64,000 nt of DNA from Henckelia pumila (lineage: Eukaryota > Streptophyta > Magnoliopsida > Lamiales > Gesneriaceae), in the NCBI RefSeq assembly GCF_033568475.1, contig NC_133122.1:19351206-19415205 (forward strand), read 5' to 3'. This document shows, in pieces, positions 8,759 through 18,426 of the stretch. Position 1 is the first letter of the stretch; each line of letters begins with the position of its first letter. The position numbers and the translations under genes are program-made. The notes below the pieces were generated by a model, which saw only the letters and a program-made list of their open reading frames with translations, was not told where the DNA came from and did no database searches.

Positions 8759-10539
8759 TAATAGGCTTCGTTTGAAATCTTCAATTGAGGCGACTAGATG
8801 GCTTGCATTTCAAGGATGTTCTTTCAGAGGTCATGATGAGTCCATAACATCAACGAACCGTGGAAATTTTTTGGAACTGTTGAGTTTTATAGCCTCTTAC
8901 AATGACAAAGTTGCAGAAGTTTTGGACAAAGCTCCATGAAATGCATCATATACATCACCAACAACACAAAAACAATTTTTGCAAGTCTTGGCAACTAAAG
9001 TCAAGAATGTCATTCGAGACGAAATTGGTGATGCAAAATTTTGTATCATCGTTGATGAAGCTCGAGATGAATCTAAAAAAGAGCAAATGTCAATTGTCTT
9101 GAGATTTGTAGACAAAGATGGTTATGTGCAAGAGCGTTTTTTTGGACTTGTTCATGTTAAAGACACTGTTGCATCAACATTTAAAGAAGGTATTTTTTTT
9201 GTCCTATCTCGTCATACACTTGACGTTCAAAATATTCGAGGGCAAGGTTATGATGGTGCAAGTAACATGCGTGGTGAATGGAATGAATTGAAAGCTTTAA
9301 TTTTAAGTGAATGTCCTTACGCTTACAATTGGCACTAGTTGCTGCGTCGAAGGAAGTTATCCCAGTCCACCATTTTTTTTTTACTAAGTTAAGCTCTATT
9401 ATCAATGTTGTTGGTGCCTCGTGTAAGCATAATGACCAATTAAAAGCAGCTCATGCATCAAATATTGCTCATTTACTCAATATTAAAGAGCTTGAGAGTG
9501 GAAAATGACTTAATCAAATTGGTTCTTTACAAAGAGCAGGTGATACACGTTAGAGTTCTCATTTGAAATCTATATCTAGTTTGATAAAGATGTTCAGTGC
9601 AACATGTGAAGTTTTATTGAATATCATTGAGGATGAAAATAAACCTGCTCAACGTGGAGATGCCGATGCAGCTTATGAGATGTTAACTTCTTTTGATTTT
9701 TTTTTATTTTGCATCTATTGAGGAAGATTTTGGAGATTTCTAATTTACTTTGTCAAGCTTTGCAACTTCAGTCTCGAGACATTTTGAATGCAATGCATCT
9801 TGTTTCGTCTACTAAGTTGCTTATTCAGAATTTGAGAGATGATAGATGTGATGAATTGGTTGCAAATGTGAAATCTTTCTGTGAAGAAGTTAGTATATCT
9901 ATGTCGGATTTCAGTGCCCAATATATTGCAAGAAGAGGAAGAGCTCTCCATCAACAAGATGAAATTACAGCAGAGCATCATTTCAAAGTTGATATTTTTA
10001 ATGTTGTTATAGACTCTCAATTGCAGGAATTGAACAACAAATTCAATGACAACACAATAGAGTTGATTATTCTTAGCTCAGCATTAGATCCAAGAGAAAT
10101 GCACAATGCATTCAGAATTGATGATATTTGCAGACTGGTACAAAAGTTTTACCCAAAAGACTTTGCAGAGCACGAGATGTTACAATTAAGAATTCAATTT
10201 GAGCATTTTGATCATGTGCGACAACTTTTTGATTTTAGAATATTGACAACTATGACTGATTTATGCCAATGGATGGTGAAAACTAGAAAGTCGGAAATTT
10301 TTTCGCTTGTGTTTAGAGTCGTAACACTTATTCTCACGCTTCCAGTTTCTACGACTACCACATAGTGATCTTTTTTTGCAATGAATACAGTAAAGACTAC
10401 ACTTCGTAATAAGATGGATGATGAATTTTTTAATGATTGTTTGCTAATGTATATGGAGAAGCAAATTGCTAAACAGTTTAGTATAGATTCAATTATAGAT
10501 GATTTTCATGATATGTAAGAGAGACGTTCTAAATTCTAA
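8759..10539 (+). pseudogene. hAT-type transposase pseudogene (DUF4371/TTF, 'zinc finger MYM-type 1-like')
   Basis: Translated pieces give a degraded hAT transposase of the plant DUF4371 group: EATRWLAFQG, the catalytic-region block AKFCIIVDEARDES, LRFVDKDGYVQERFFGLVHV, NIRGQGYDGASNM, LALVAASKEV, LKAAHASNIAHLL, LCQALQLQSRDILNAMHLV, and at the C-terminus the dimerisation region around 10370-10500 (AMNTVKTTLRNKM, LLMYMEKQIA). Lesions include stops near 8937, 9505, 9552 and 10363, and loss of roughly 30 bp near 9330 (between YAY and LALVAAS) that shifts the frame. The zinc-finger N-terminus is absent because sequence starts mid-protein next to the CACTA end. The element cannot encode an active transposase. 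Confidence 0.85.
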
Positions 10540-11084
10540 TAGATTAGGGAGTAATGATGTATTTTGGAATCTTTGATCATGGATATGATGCAAATATGAT
10601 ATATTTAAATTTTATTGTTATATATATATATATAATAAATAGTTGATATGTTTCAAGTTTGTCTATGGCCCCCCAATATCTAGTCCTGGCTCCGCCCATA
10701 TATATATGTATATATATGTATATATATATACATGCGAAGAGCCGTCGTCGATATGTTTTTTTTTTCACGTAAAGGATTCCAAAGTTATTGTATCATCATC
10801 AACAAGATTTTCATGAATTACGCTAATTACAATTTCTTATAAGATTATGTCGTACTTGTGAAAATACATCATCTTTCACCTCGATAATATGCAAACTCTT
10901 TTTTTTGGGTAAATAACACGGAAAATTTTGGTGATACATCAATTTAATTACCATACACTAGTTGATCGAAAATGCACTATTTAAAACAACAAATTATCGA
11001 TTTATCGATTAATTAATACCGCATAATTTCATAAAATTTCATGATTTTAACATTATTAATTTATATATGTTTTACTGTATTAAT
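10540..11084. repeat. AT-rich spacer with TA microsatellites and a hAT-like terminus
   Basis: TA/TG microsatellites occur at 10620-10635 and 10698-10730. GTCCTGGCTCCGCCC (about 10681-10695) resembles the right terminus of plant hAT elements of the DUF4371 group, which would fit as the end of the transposase pseudogene upstream. No matching left terminus or target duplication was found. No gene is seen in the rest. Confidence 0.45.
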
Positions 11085-11089
11085 AATTT

Positions 11090-11759
11090 TGATGATGTCG
11101 ATTTTTTCCTCTGGGTTCAATCTGGTAGAGCGGATCTCCAAGTCTTCAATAAACCGGGTCGGGTCGGGTCGGGTCGGGTCGGGTCAGGCACGACGGAGCT
11201 ATGCACAGACAGAGGCTAAATTAGGGGGCGCCGAAGGTGTTTCGGCGTGACCTCTCCGATGCCTAAGTCAGTGCTCGAAAGTGAAAGAGCTTGGCACAAA
11301 GTAAGAACAAGAGAATATGCGTGAGTGTGTGAACAAGAAGTGAATCAAATAGATGAATGAATAAAACATGAACCATACATGTATTTATAGGGGCTTGGAA
11401 GGGTAGGTTACCTTGTCAAGGTAGAACATGTGTTAGAGTAGGACTCTAATTGATGAGTCTGAAATCATATCAAATCTTGGATTCATAAGATATTGTCCTT
11501 ATCTGTTGTCGATCTTCATGTGTCCGAGAGTACTGGAAGGTTCTAGATATTGGGCCCTTCCTGGGCTCGGGTCGGGCTCCAACCATACCAGTCAGGGCTC
11601 AATCCCATGAATTTATAATCATGAGCCCATTCCTTAACAGGGTCATCCCAGACTGGGCTTCTCATAAAATAAGACTAGATGAGCCTCAAAGTATATTTCC
11701 AAAAATATGGATTATTGGGCTCAGGTCGGATTAGATTCGTATATTTTTTAGGGGGATCA
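11090..11759 (+). repeat. 5' LTR of the LARD-like element
   Basis: It starts TGATGATGTCGATT and ends TTAGGGGGATCA. It contains six consecutive GGGTC units (about 11156-11185); the 3' LTR has only three plus a partial unit, which accounts for most of the length difference. A TATA-like TATTTATAGGGG lies near 11382. Confidence 0.85.
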
Positions 11760-11965
11760 ATAGTACCTCCCCCTACTGGTCTAAAAGAAGTATGAAGTTT
11801 AGACCATGTGGTCTGGTCGGATCCCGAGCCCATGTAAAAACTCTTGTATTAACCAAGTACAAGTAACATTTCCCAACCGGATGGGCTTTTGATGGAGGCC
11901 ACGAGTGGCGTGGTAGGTGCCGAGCTGGTTGGGCTTTGAATTTGACCACGAAGTGCGTGGTAGGT

Positions 11966-12601
11966 GTCGAGCTGATCGGGCTTTTGAGATAACCACGAGT
12001 GGCATGAGTTTACATATTGCCGAGCTGGTCGAGCTTTTGAGATAACCACGAGTGGCGTGGGTTTACATATTGTCGAGCTGGTCGGGCTTTTGAGATAACC
12101 ACGAGTGGCATGGGTTTACATATTGCCGAGCTGGTCGGGCTTTTGAGATAACCACGAGTGGCGTGCGTTTACATATTGTCGAGCTGGTCGGGCTTTTGAG
12201 ATAACCACGAGTGGCGTGGGTTTACATATTGCCGAGCTGGTCGGGATTTTGAGATAACCACGAGTGGCGTGGGTTTACATATTGCCGAGCTGGTCGGGCT
12301 TTTGAGATAACCACGAGTGGCGTGGGTTTACATATTGCCGAACTGGTCGGGCTTTTGAGATAACCACGAGTGGCCTGGGTTTATATATTACCGAGCTGGT
12401 CGGGCTTTTGAGATAACCACGAGTGGCGTGGGTTTACATATTGCCGAACTGGTCGGGCTTTTGAGATAACCACGAGTGGCGTGGGTTTACATATTGCCGA
12501 GCTATTCGAGCTTTTGAGATAACCACGAGTGGCGTGGGTTTACATATTGCCAAGCTGGTCGGGCTTTGATTTTGACCACGTGTGGCGTGATGAGTGCCGA
12601 A
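11966..12601. repeat. 53-bp tandem array (about 11-12 units)
   Basis: Units begin GCCGAGCTGGTCGGGC and contain GATAACCACGAGTGGCG. Starts at 11966, 12019, 12072, 12125, 12178, 12231, 12284, 12337, 12390, 12443, 12496 and 12549 are spaced exactly 53 bp apart, with a few substitutions per unit. Degenerate units of a longer form (GGGCTTTGATTTTGACCACG) flank the array on both sides (from about 11870 and to about 12660). The short inverted piece CCACGAGTGG is present in nearly every unit. Confidence 0.9.
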
Positions 12602-12704
12602 CTGATCGGGCTTTGATTTTGACCACGTATGGCGTGGTGAGTGTCGAACTCATCGGGCTTTTGTAGTTTGCCAAGTTGTGTTGGGATTATAAAGTGTCAA
12701 GTCG

Positions 12705-12825
12705 TAGAGTAGGCCTTAGTGCTAGATTGCATGCCCGATGTGATATAATTGGGCCTTACTGCAAGATTGCATGCCCGGTGTCATATAATTGGGCCTTACT
12801 GCAAGATTGCATGCCCGATGACGTA
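12705..12825. repeat. About 42-bp tandem repeat, three units
   Basis: Three units share GGGCCTTACTGCAAGATTGC followed by ATGCCCGATG and TATAATT. The first unit differs slightly (AGTGCTAGATTGC). Confidence 0.8.
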
Positions 12826-13247
12826 AAATAACCCAAACAAAAATACATGAGAAGAGAAGTCCAACAAATTTGATCACAAGAAAACAAACATATAATTTTT
12901 ATAGTAGAAGATGCCTCAGAATATTATTAATAATGATAATAAATAAAAATTTAATAAATTAATTCAAACATAAAGATGATTGAAATACTTATCTCGTTCA
13001 TGCGTTGTCGATGACATGACTTTGGATGTATAACAAGATAACATCTTCTATTCATTGATCAAAGAACCGACTTAATGTAGGGATTAAAAATTGATCTCTA
13101 CCGTCCAGAATGTGTGTCAAGTTTTTAAAATCATGATAAAAATTTCAAATAATTTCAACGGTTAGATTTTTCAGAATGACTTTTTCAAGAACACTGCTCA
13201 GTAACTATGCAGGCAGATTGTGTTGCAGTTCGGAGGTCTGAGCCACC

Positions 13248-13990
13248 TTTCCCCAAGTCCCAAAATTACAATCATGATCTTCACTGTCCACATACTAGAT
13301 AACATAATTATAAATACTCATACCAAATTTGAACTCGATCCGACGGTTCAATTAATTCCAATGATTTTCGCAAAGTTCTGATGAGCAAGCCATGCGAAAA
13401 ACACATAGAAGATCTACGAGCGAGCAGCGTCTGTTCAGCGGTCTAGATCTGATTCTACAAGATACCAATCACAATCTCCACCTTTCAGATCCTAGAAAAC
13501 ATATTAATAAATATGTCTGCAAAATTTGAACCCGATCCGACGGTTCAATTATTTCTTATGATTTTTTCAAGTTTCTGATGCGCAAGCCATGCGAAAAACA
13601 CATAGAAGCTGTGCGAGCGAGCAACGTCTGTTTGGCGGTACATATATGATTCTACAAGATACCAATCACGATCTGCACCATTCAGATCCTAGAAAACATA
13701 TTAATAAATATGTTTGAAAAATTTGAACCCGATCCGATGGTTCAATTAATTCTTATGATTTTTTCAAGTTTCTGATTTGCAAGATATGCGAAAAACACAT
13801 AGAAGCTGTGCGAGCGAGCAGTGTTTGTTCGGCGGTCCAGATCTGATTCTACAAGAAACCAATCACAATCTCAACCTTTCAGATCCTAGAAAACATATAA
13901 ATAAATATGTTTGCAAAATTTGAACTCGATCCGACGGTTCAATTAATTTCAACGATTTTCGCAAGTTTCTGATGTGCAAGCCATGCAAGA
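13248..13990. repeat. 197-bp tandem array inside the LARD-like element
   Basis: The block AGATCTGATTCTACAAG recurs at 13445, 13642 (variant) and 13839, a spacing of 197 bp. Each unit also has CCGACGGTTCAATT and CATGCGAAAAACACATAGAA. A more diverged partial unit precedes them from about 13248. No ORF spans the array. Confidence 0.85.
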
Positions 13991-13993
13991 ATC

Positions 13994-14186
13994 CGAAATT
14001 TGTTTCTTATCTTGTACTCACAATCTTAACCCTTTGTTTTCAAATTCCCACAGACGGCGCCAATTGATTTTTTCAAGTTTCAGATACGCAAGCCATGCGA
14101 AAAACACATAGAATCCAAAATTTGTTTCTTCTCTTGTACTCACAATCTTAACCCTTTGTTTTCAAATTTCCACAGACGGCGCCAAT
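13994..14186. repeat. Duplicated pre-LTR segment
   Basis: A block of about 75 bp ending CACAGACGGCGCCAATTGA occurs at 13994-14072 and again at 14112-14190, where it runs directly into the 3' LTR. Both copies contain TTGTACTCACAATCTTAACC. The copy next to the LTR occupies the place of the plus-strand primer site, although it is not a simple purine tract. Confidence 0.75.
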
Positions 14187-14844
14187 TGATGATGTCGATT
14201 TTTTCCTCCGGGTTCGGTCTGGTAGAGCGGATCTCCAAGTCTTCAATAAACCGGGTCGGGTCGGGTCGGGCACGACGGAGCTCTGCACAGACAAAAGCTA
14301 AATTAGGGGGCGCCGAAGGTGTTTCGGCGTGACCCCTCCGATGCCTAAGTCAGTGCTCGAAAGTGAAAAAGCTTGACAAAAAATAAGAACAAGAGAATAT
14401 GTGTGCATGAGTGTGTGAACAAGAAGTGAATCAAATAGATAAATGAATAAACCATGAACCATACCTGTATTTATAGGGGTTTGGAAGGGTAGGTTACCTT
14501 GTCAAGGTAGAACATGTGTTAGAGTATGCTCTAATTAATGAGTCTGAAATCATATCAAATATTGGATTCATAAGATATTGTCTTTATCTGTTGCAGATCT
14601 TCATGTGTCCGAGAGTACTGAAAGGTTCTAGATATTGGGCCCTTCCTGGGCTTGGGTCGGGCTCCAACCATACTAGTCAGGGCTCAAGCCCATGAATTTA
14701 TAATCATGAGCTTATCCCCTAAGAGGGCCATACCAGACCGGGTTTCTCATAAAATAAGACTAGATGAGCCTCAAAGTATATTTCCAAAAATATAGATTAT
14801 TGGACTCGGGTCGGATTAGACTCGTATATTTTTTAGGGGCATCA
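14187..14844 (+). repeat. 3' LTR of the LARD-like element
   Basis: It is collinear with 11090-11759 with scattered substitutions and fewer GGGTC units, ends TTAGGGGCATCA, and is followed by the AATTT target duplication. Confidence 0.85.
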
Positions 14845-14849
14845 AATTT

Positions 14850-15059
14850 ATTTATGTGTGCTATATATGATAGAGATTATTCGTAGTATGACTTTCTGAG
14901 ACCAAATGACTTTTACGATACCTCAGTCCATTTGATAATTTAATATTTTTTAAATTCAATAAAACAATCACAAAAATCTATTTTAATAAATTTGTGATTA
15001 TTAAAAAATACCATATCTCATCAACTTCAAATTTTCAAATATTTACGTATTGTGTTTAT
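14850..15059. other. AT-rich spacer, nothing recognised
   Basis: There is no ORF with recognisable content and no repeat boundary is visible between the LARD-like element and the next dispersed repeat. Confidence 0.4.
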
Positions 15060-15295
15060 CTATTAATTTTAGGGTTATGATATCGAACCAAAATATCGAC
15101 TTTTCGAGATATCGTACCAATTTGTTTTTGATATATAGACATTTTTTTAGTATATCGAATTTTTTTTTCGTTATCTGTACGGTATCAGTGTGGATTTTTT
15201 TCATACCAAAAGTTTGAAATTTCGATATCGGTACCGGTATGAATTTTTTCATACCAATATTTTGAATATGATATACCAAAAACCACCCCTACCTA
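15060..15295. mobile_element. Short dispersed repeat (MITE-like), copy 1
   Basis: A block rich in GGTATCG/CATACCGGTA-type motifs: CGATATCGGTACCGGTATGA near 15222 and repeated TTTTTTCATACCAA units. A related sequence lies in the opposite orientation at about 35710-35925, including ATACCGGTATCGATAC. Dispersal in both orientations and the ending ACCACCCCTACC suggest a MITE family. No target duplication was identified. Confidence 0.5.
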
Positions 15296-16150
15296 TTATA
15301 TCTAGAATATAGTTGCATCATTGTTATCCAAATAGTAATTAAAAACTAGATCAAAATCAGAAGAAATCTTTCAAAAAAATTGTATAAATACACGACTTGT
15401 GCACAAAAACCTCATTACAATTGATCATTCTAGATTGGTTGCTCAAAGCGTTATTGTCTATGTTTCCTTTCTTAGTCTTTGTCTTTGAACGCTTTCAAAA
15501 TTTGTACATTTTCAAACTATATGTTTTTTAATTAAAAAAAAGATGCCATTTTATTTTGATACTTTACATGGCTTCGAGTCCGACGATGCGTAAAATGCTA
15601 ATGGATCGGTCCCACAAATTGTCCAACTCCAATCAACTTGGACGTTAAATTTAATTTAAACCTACAAGTCCGACTTGTCTAATCTACGATCACCATCACA
15701 TCTCAATTGGAATATAATTGTGCATAACTCTATTTTATCAAAGTCGAAAATCCCAAGAGTTCTAAAAAATTATTGAAACTTTGTATAAAACAATTATTTT
15801 AGGGTTATCGTTTTCCAATGAATATCGAGGTTGTTAAAAACTTTATATGAAAAAAATGATCTATTAATCCTTTGTTTTTTTGAATTTTAAGCACATATAT
15901 CCTCGTGTTTTCAAAATTTATACAAACACCTCGTAATCCATAGATGTTTTTATGGGTATGCGTGTTTAAATTTTGAAATCACAAAGAGTTAATAGTTATA
16001 TGAGGTTTTTCAGCAATATCGTGATTTCACAGAAGAGTTTATGCATTCATCCTAATTTTATTAAACTAAAAATTTATCCATAAATTTATCACGATACTTT
16101 CATGTATTATTACGTATGAACAATCTATACAATTAATTCGTCTTCAAGGG
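15296..16150. other. AT-rich intergenic DNA, nothing recognised
   Basis: Only short random ORFs on both strands; no repeat, RNA gene or protein motif was recognised. Confidence 0.4.
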
Positions 16151-16380
16151 ATGCCCGATTTGGTGTAGGTAAGCTTTTAACAAATTGTCAAAAGTTCAAT
16201 TCTTTCTACCAATTATACTTTGCGAGGTTGTTGCACAGAACTGTCCAGTGTACTTGACTAATGTGGTTTGCTGACTATTTCGTGAGCGCGAAAAGATTAC
16301 TTGACGAATAACGTGATTTGCATGTTATTGCGATAATGCGGAAGTTTACTAAATACAATCGAAGAATAGCAGGTGAAAAA
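16151..16380 (+). mobile_element. Possible degraded SINE
   Basis: Several blocks in order resemble the intact SINE at 40326: GATTTGGTGTAGGTAAGC (A-box region), TCAAAAGTTCAATTCTTTC (B-box region), GACTAATGTGGTTTGCTGAC and TTATTGCGATAATGCGG. The body is diverged and no tail or target duplication could be fixed. Confidence 0.4.
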
Positions 16381-16551
16381 TATTAGGTTTCACTCTATAT
16401 TTTATATAAAGTCGAATCTTCTCGGATATTCATCAAACGAGATACTTATCCTACTAAACCTAAAGATCCGTTTATAAGTACGATTTTTGAAAGGTTAATA
16501 ACTAAGATTTTTAGTCTTTAATAATTTGAGTGACAATAATTAATATCCATC

Positions 16552-16935
16552 GGCTCAGTTTGGTACGGGTGATGAGATAAATAATATATAGATAAGTAAC
16601 GTAATGTAATAAAAAATAAATAAGAAAGGATAATGGATATTTGATTTGATTTGATTGATATATTACAGTTTATTTGATTGATTAAATTTTATATAAAAAT
16701 GGTAAATTACCATATTATCATTTTAATAATAATAAAAAAAATATAAATAATATTATTTATAAGAGCTAATATAGTAATTTTAATTCAATGATTTGATTGA
16801 TGTAAGATAAATAATTAATGATTTGATTGATGTAAAATTATAATTAATAGATGAATAAATAATATGATGAGAAAAATGTGTGATTAGATAGAATAATTTT
16901 ATATTTAGATTATTAATAACGATATCAAACGGAGT
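16552..16935. mobile_element. PIF/Harbinger-like MITE, copy 1
   Basis: It starts GGCTCAGTTTGGTACG and ends ATCAAACGGAGTT, a diverged inverted terminus. The interior is collinear with the MITE at 46930-47314 (shared TGATTTGATTGATATATTA and AATGATTTGATTGATGTAA blocks). The second copy has a clear TTA target duplication; this one does not. Confidence 0.7.
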
Positions 16936-17046
16936 TGATATGTATAAATGAAAAAAAAAACTAATAAACTCTTATTACCGTCTTTTGGTATTTCAGACAA
17001 AAATTGTTTTGTTTTTTGATTCTATACAATAAATAAAAAAAAAACC

Positions 17047-18426
17047 TATATATCATTCACCACTTCCTCTCCCCATTTACCATCGGCTTTTCTCTCTTCC
17101 ATTCTCACGAGTCACGACCCCGTGTTGGATTTGCTAACTGTGTTTTATACCTTGGCGTTGATCATTCATCCGAATAGTCCGATCATCGATTGACGAAGGT
17201 TTTGTGTTTTCTGAATTTTACTTTTTTTTTTAGGGCTAAAAGCTGAATTTAGCAACCGATCATATCACTCCAGGTTTTGTTTTTGTCCAAATTTCTACGT
17301 TTTATCAGTATCCGATGCTTAATTATTGGTTCTGATTTTTGTTTTTCAAATTTTTCTATTAACTAGTATTTTTTGTTCTCTCTTTGTAATTTTCTTGATC
17401 ATCCATGTTTTTTTAGTACGATCGTGGTATACAAAGTCGCTTGGTTTTGTTGTGAATCTGTGCTGCTTTGATTTTCCGAGTTTTGCTGTGTTGCTTTTTA
17501 TCGTTTCGTTCCCTTTTTTTTCACGACATTGGGTTTGAGTATGGTGGCGATGATTTACCTTATAAATGTCATTTATGTCATTATTTGTTAGGATCTAACA
17601 TTGGTCTATCTATAGCTGGATTACTGGATACTATTTTCCTTAAAACCATTTTCTCTCTTGTAAAAGTCGATGAAAAATGAACTGGGTTTACTGAAATTGG
17701 AATATTCGGTGCTTAGAGCTGATTTATATCTGATTCCTCGACTTATTTGTTAGATATTTCCGGTAAAGTGTGTGCATTGTGCTAGTCTTTGTGGTTTCCC
17801 TTTTCATTGTATAAGTTATTTTTCATATTATCCCTACTATGTCTATGTGTTAATTTTGGTGCAATCTGAATTTTGTTATTACCCTTTGTGGGTATTTACC
17901 ATTGACCTGTCTCAGTGGTATGCTATTATTTTCCGTTAGGCAGTTTGTTCTGGCACCCTCTTTTTGCACCCTGATAGAAGACATAAGTGGTGGTTGGGAT
18001 ATACCATGAACATCTTTCTAGGCTGTGATTGTGTATACGAGAGGATAGCATATTATAAACTGACTTCGACATAGTGTTCACATGCATACAACTGTTCAAG
18101 ATAGCATCAACTGGTTTGGGATGTTGGAAAATTTGTGTATTAGCTTTTGTCTTTTTGCATCACACTCTTTCCTTCAGTTATATTTTTATGTAGAGAAGGG
18201 AACATGCAAGTTTATGAGAGCTTTATTTTAGGTTAGTATAAAATCTATTTAAACCTAACTTTGAATCACTATGAACCTATGATGATAGTCTTAAGATCAA
18301 ACTACCTTTTCTGCCATTTATGTCAAACTATTTGTTGGTCTTGAGATCTGTTACACCAGATTATGTGTAATTCCATGCAGGTTTTGGTTCGAAGGGGAAA
18401 TTGATTTTTGCCGAGTCTTGTCAACT
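17047..18426 (+). promoter_or_regulatory. Core promoter, 5' leader and leader intron of the RING-H2 gene
   Basis: A TATA-like TATATAT at about 17047 is followed by a pyrimidine-rich leader (CTTCCTCTCCCCATTTACC). A GT-AG intron of about 1.1 kb lies in the leader: the acceptor TTCCATGCAG ends at 18380, 46 bp before the ATG. The donor is ambiguous between GAAG/GTTTTG at 17199 and CCAG/GTTTTG at 17274. The exact start of transcription cannot be seen. Long leader introns commonly raise expression in plants. Confidence 0.55.

Larger units (their letters stand above)
11090..14844 (+). mobile_element. Non-coding LTR retrotransposon (LARD-like) with internal tandem arrays
   Basis: Two direct terminal repeats of about 670 bp (11090-11759) and 658 bp (14187-14844) start TGATGATGTCG and end GGGG-ATCA (CATCA in the 3' copy). 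The pair is flanked by a perfect 5-bp duplication, AATTT, at 11085-11089 and 14845-14849. The 2.4-kb body has no gag, pol or other ORF; it consists largely of 53-bp, about 42-bp and 197-bp tandem repeats. Mobility would need proteins from an autonomous partner not seen here. The strand is set by the TATTTATAGGGG promoter-like block inside each LTR, so it is tentative. Confidence 0.88.

Noticed and set aside
9745-10020. Antisense ORF in the hAT pseudogene
   Set aside because: A shadow of the transposase frame on the plus strand.
11156-11185. GGGTC repeats as telomere-like DNA
   Set aside because: The unit is not TTTAGGG, there are only six copies, and they are part of an LTR that has a second, shorter version at 14252.
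11966-12601. Regular 53-bp repeats resembling a CRISPR array
   Set aside because: The units are head-to-tail with no unique spacers, inside a plant LTR element; no cas genes.
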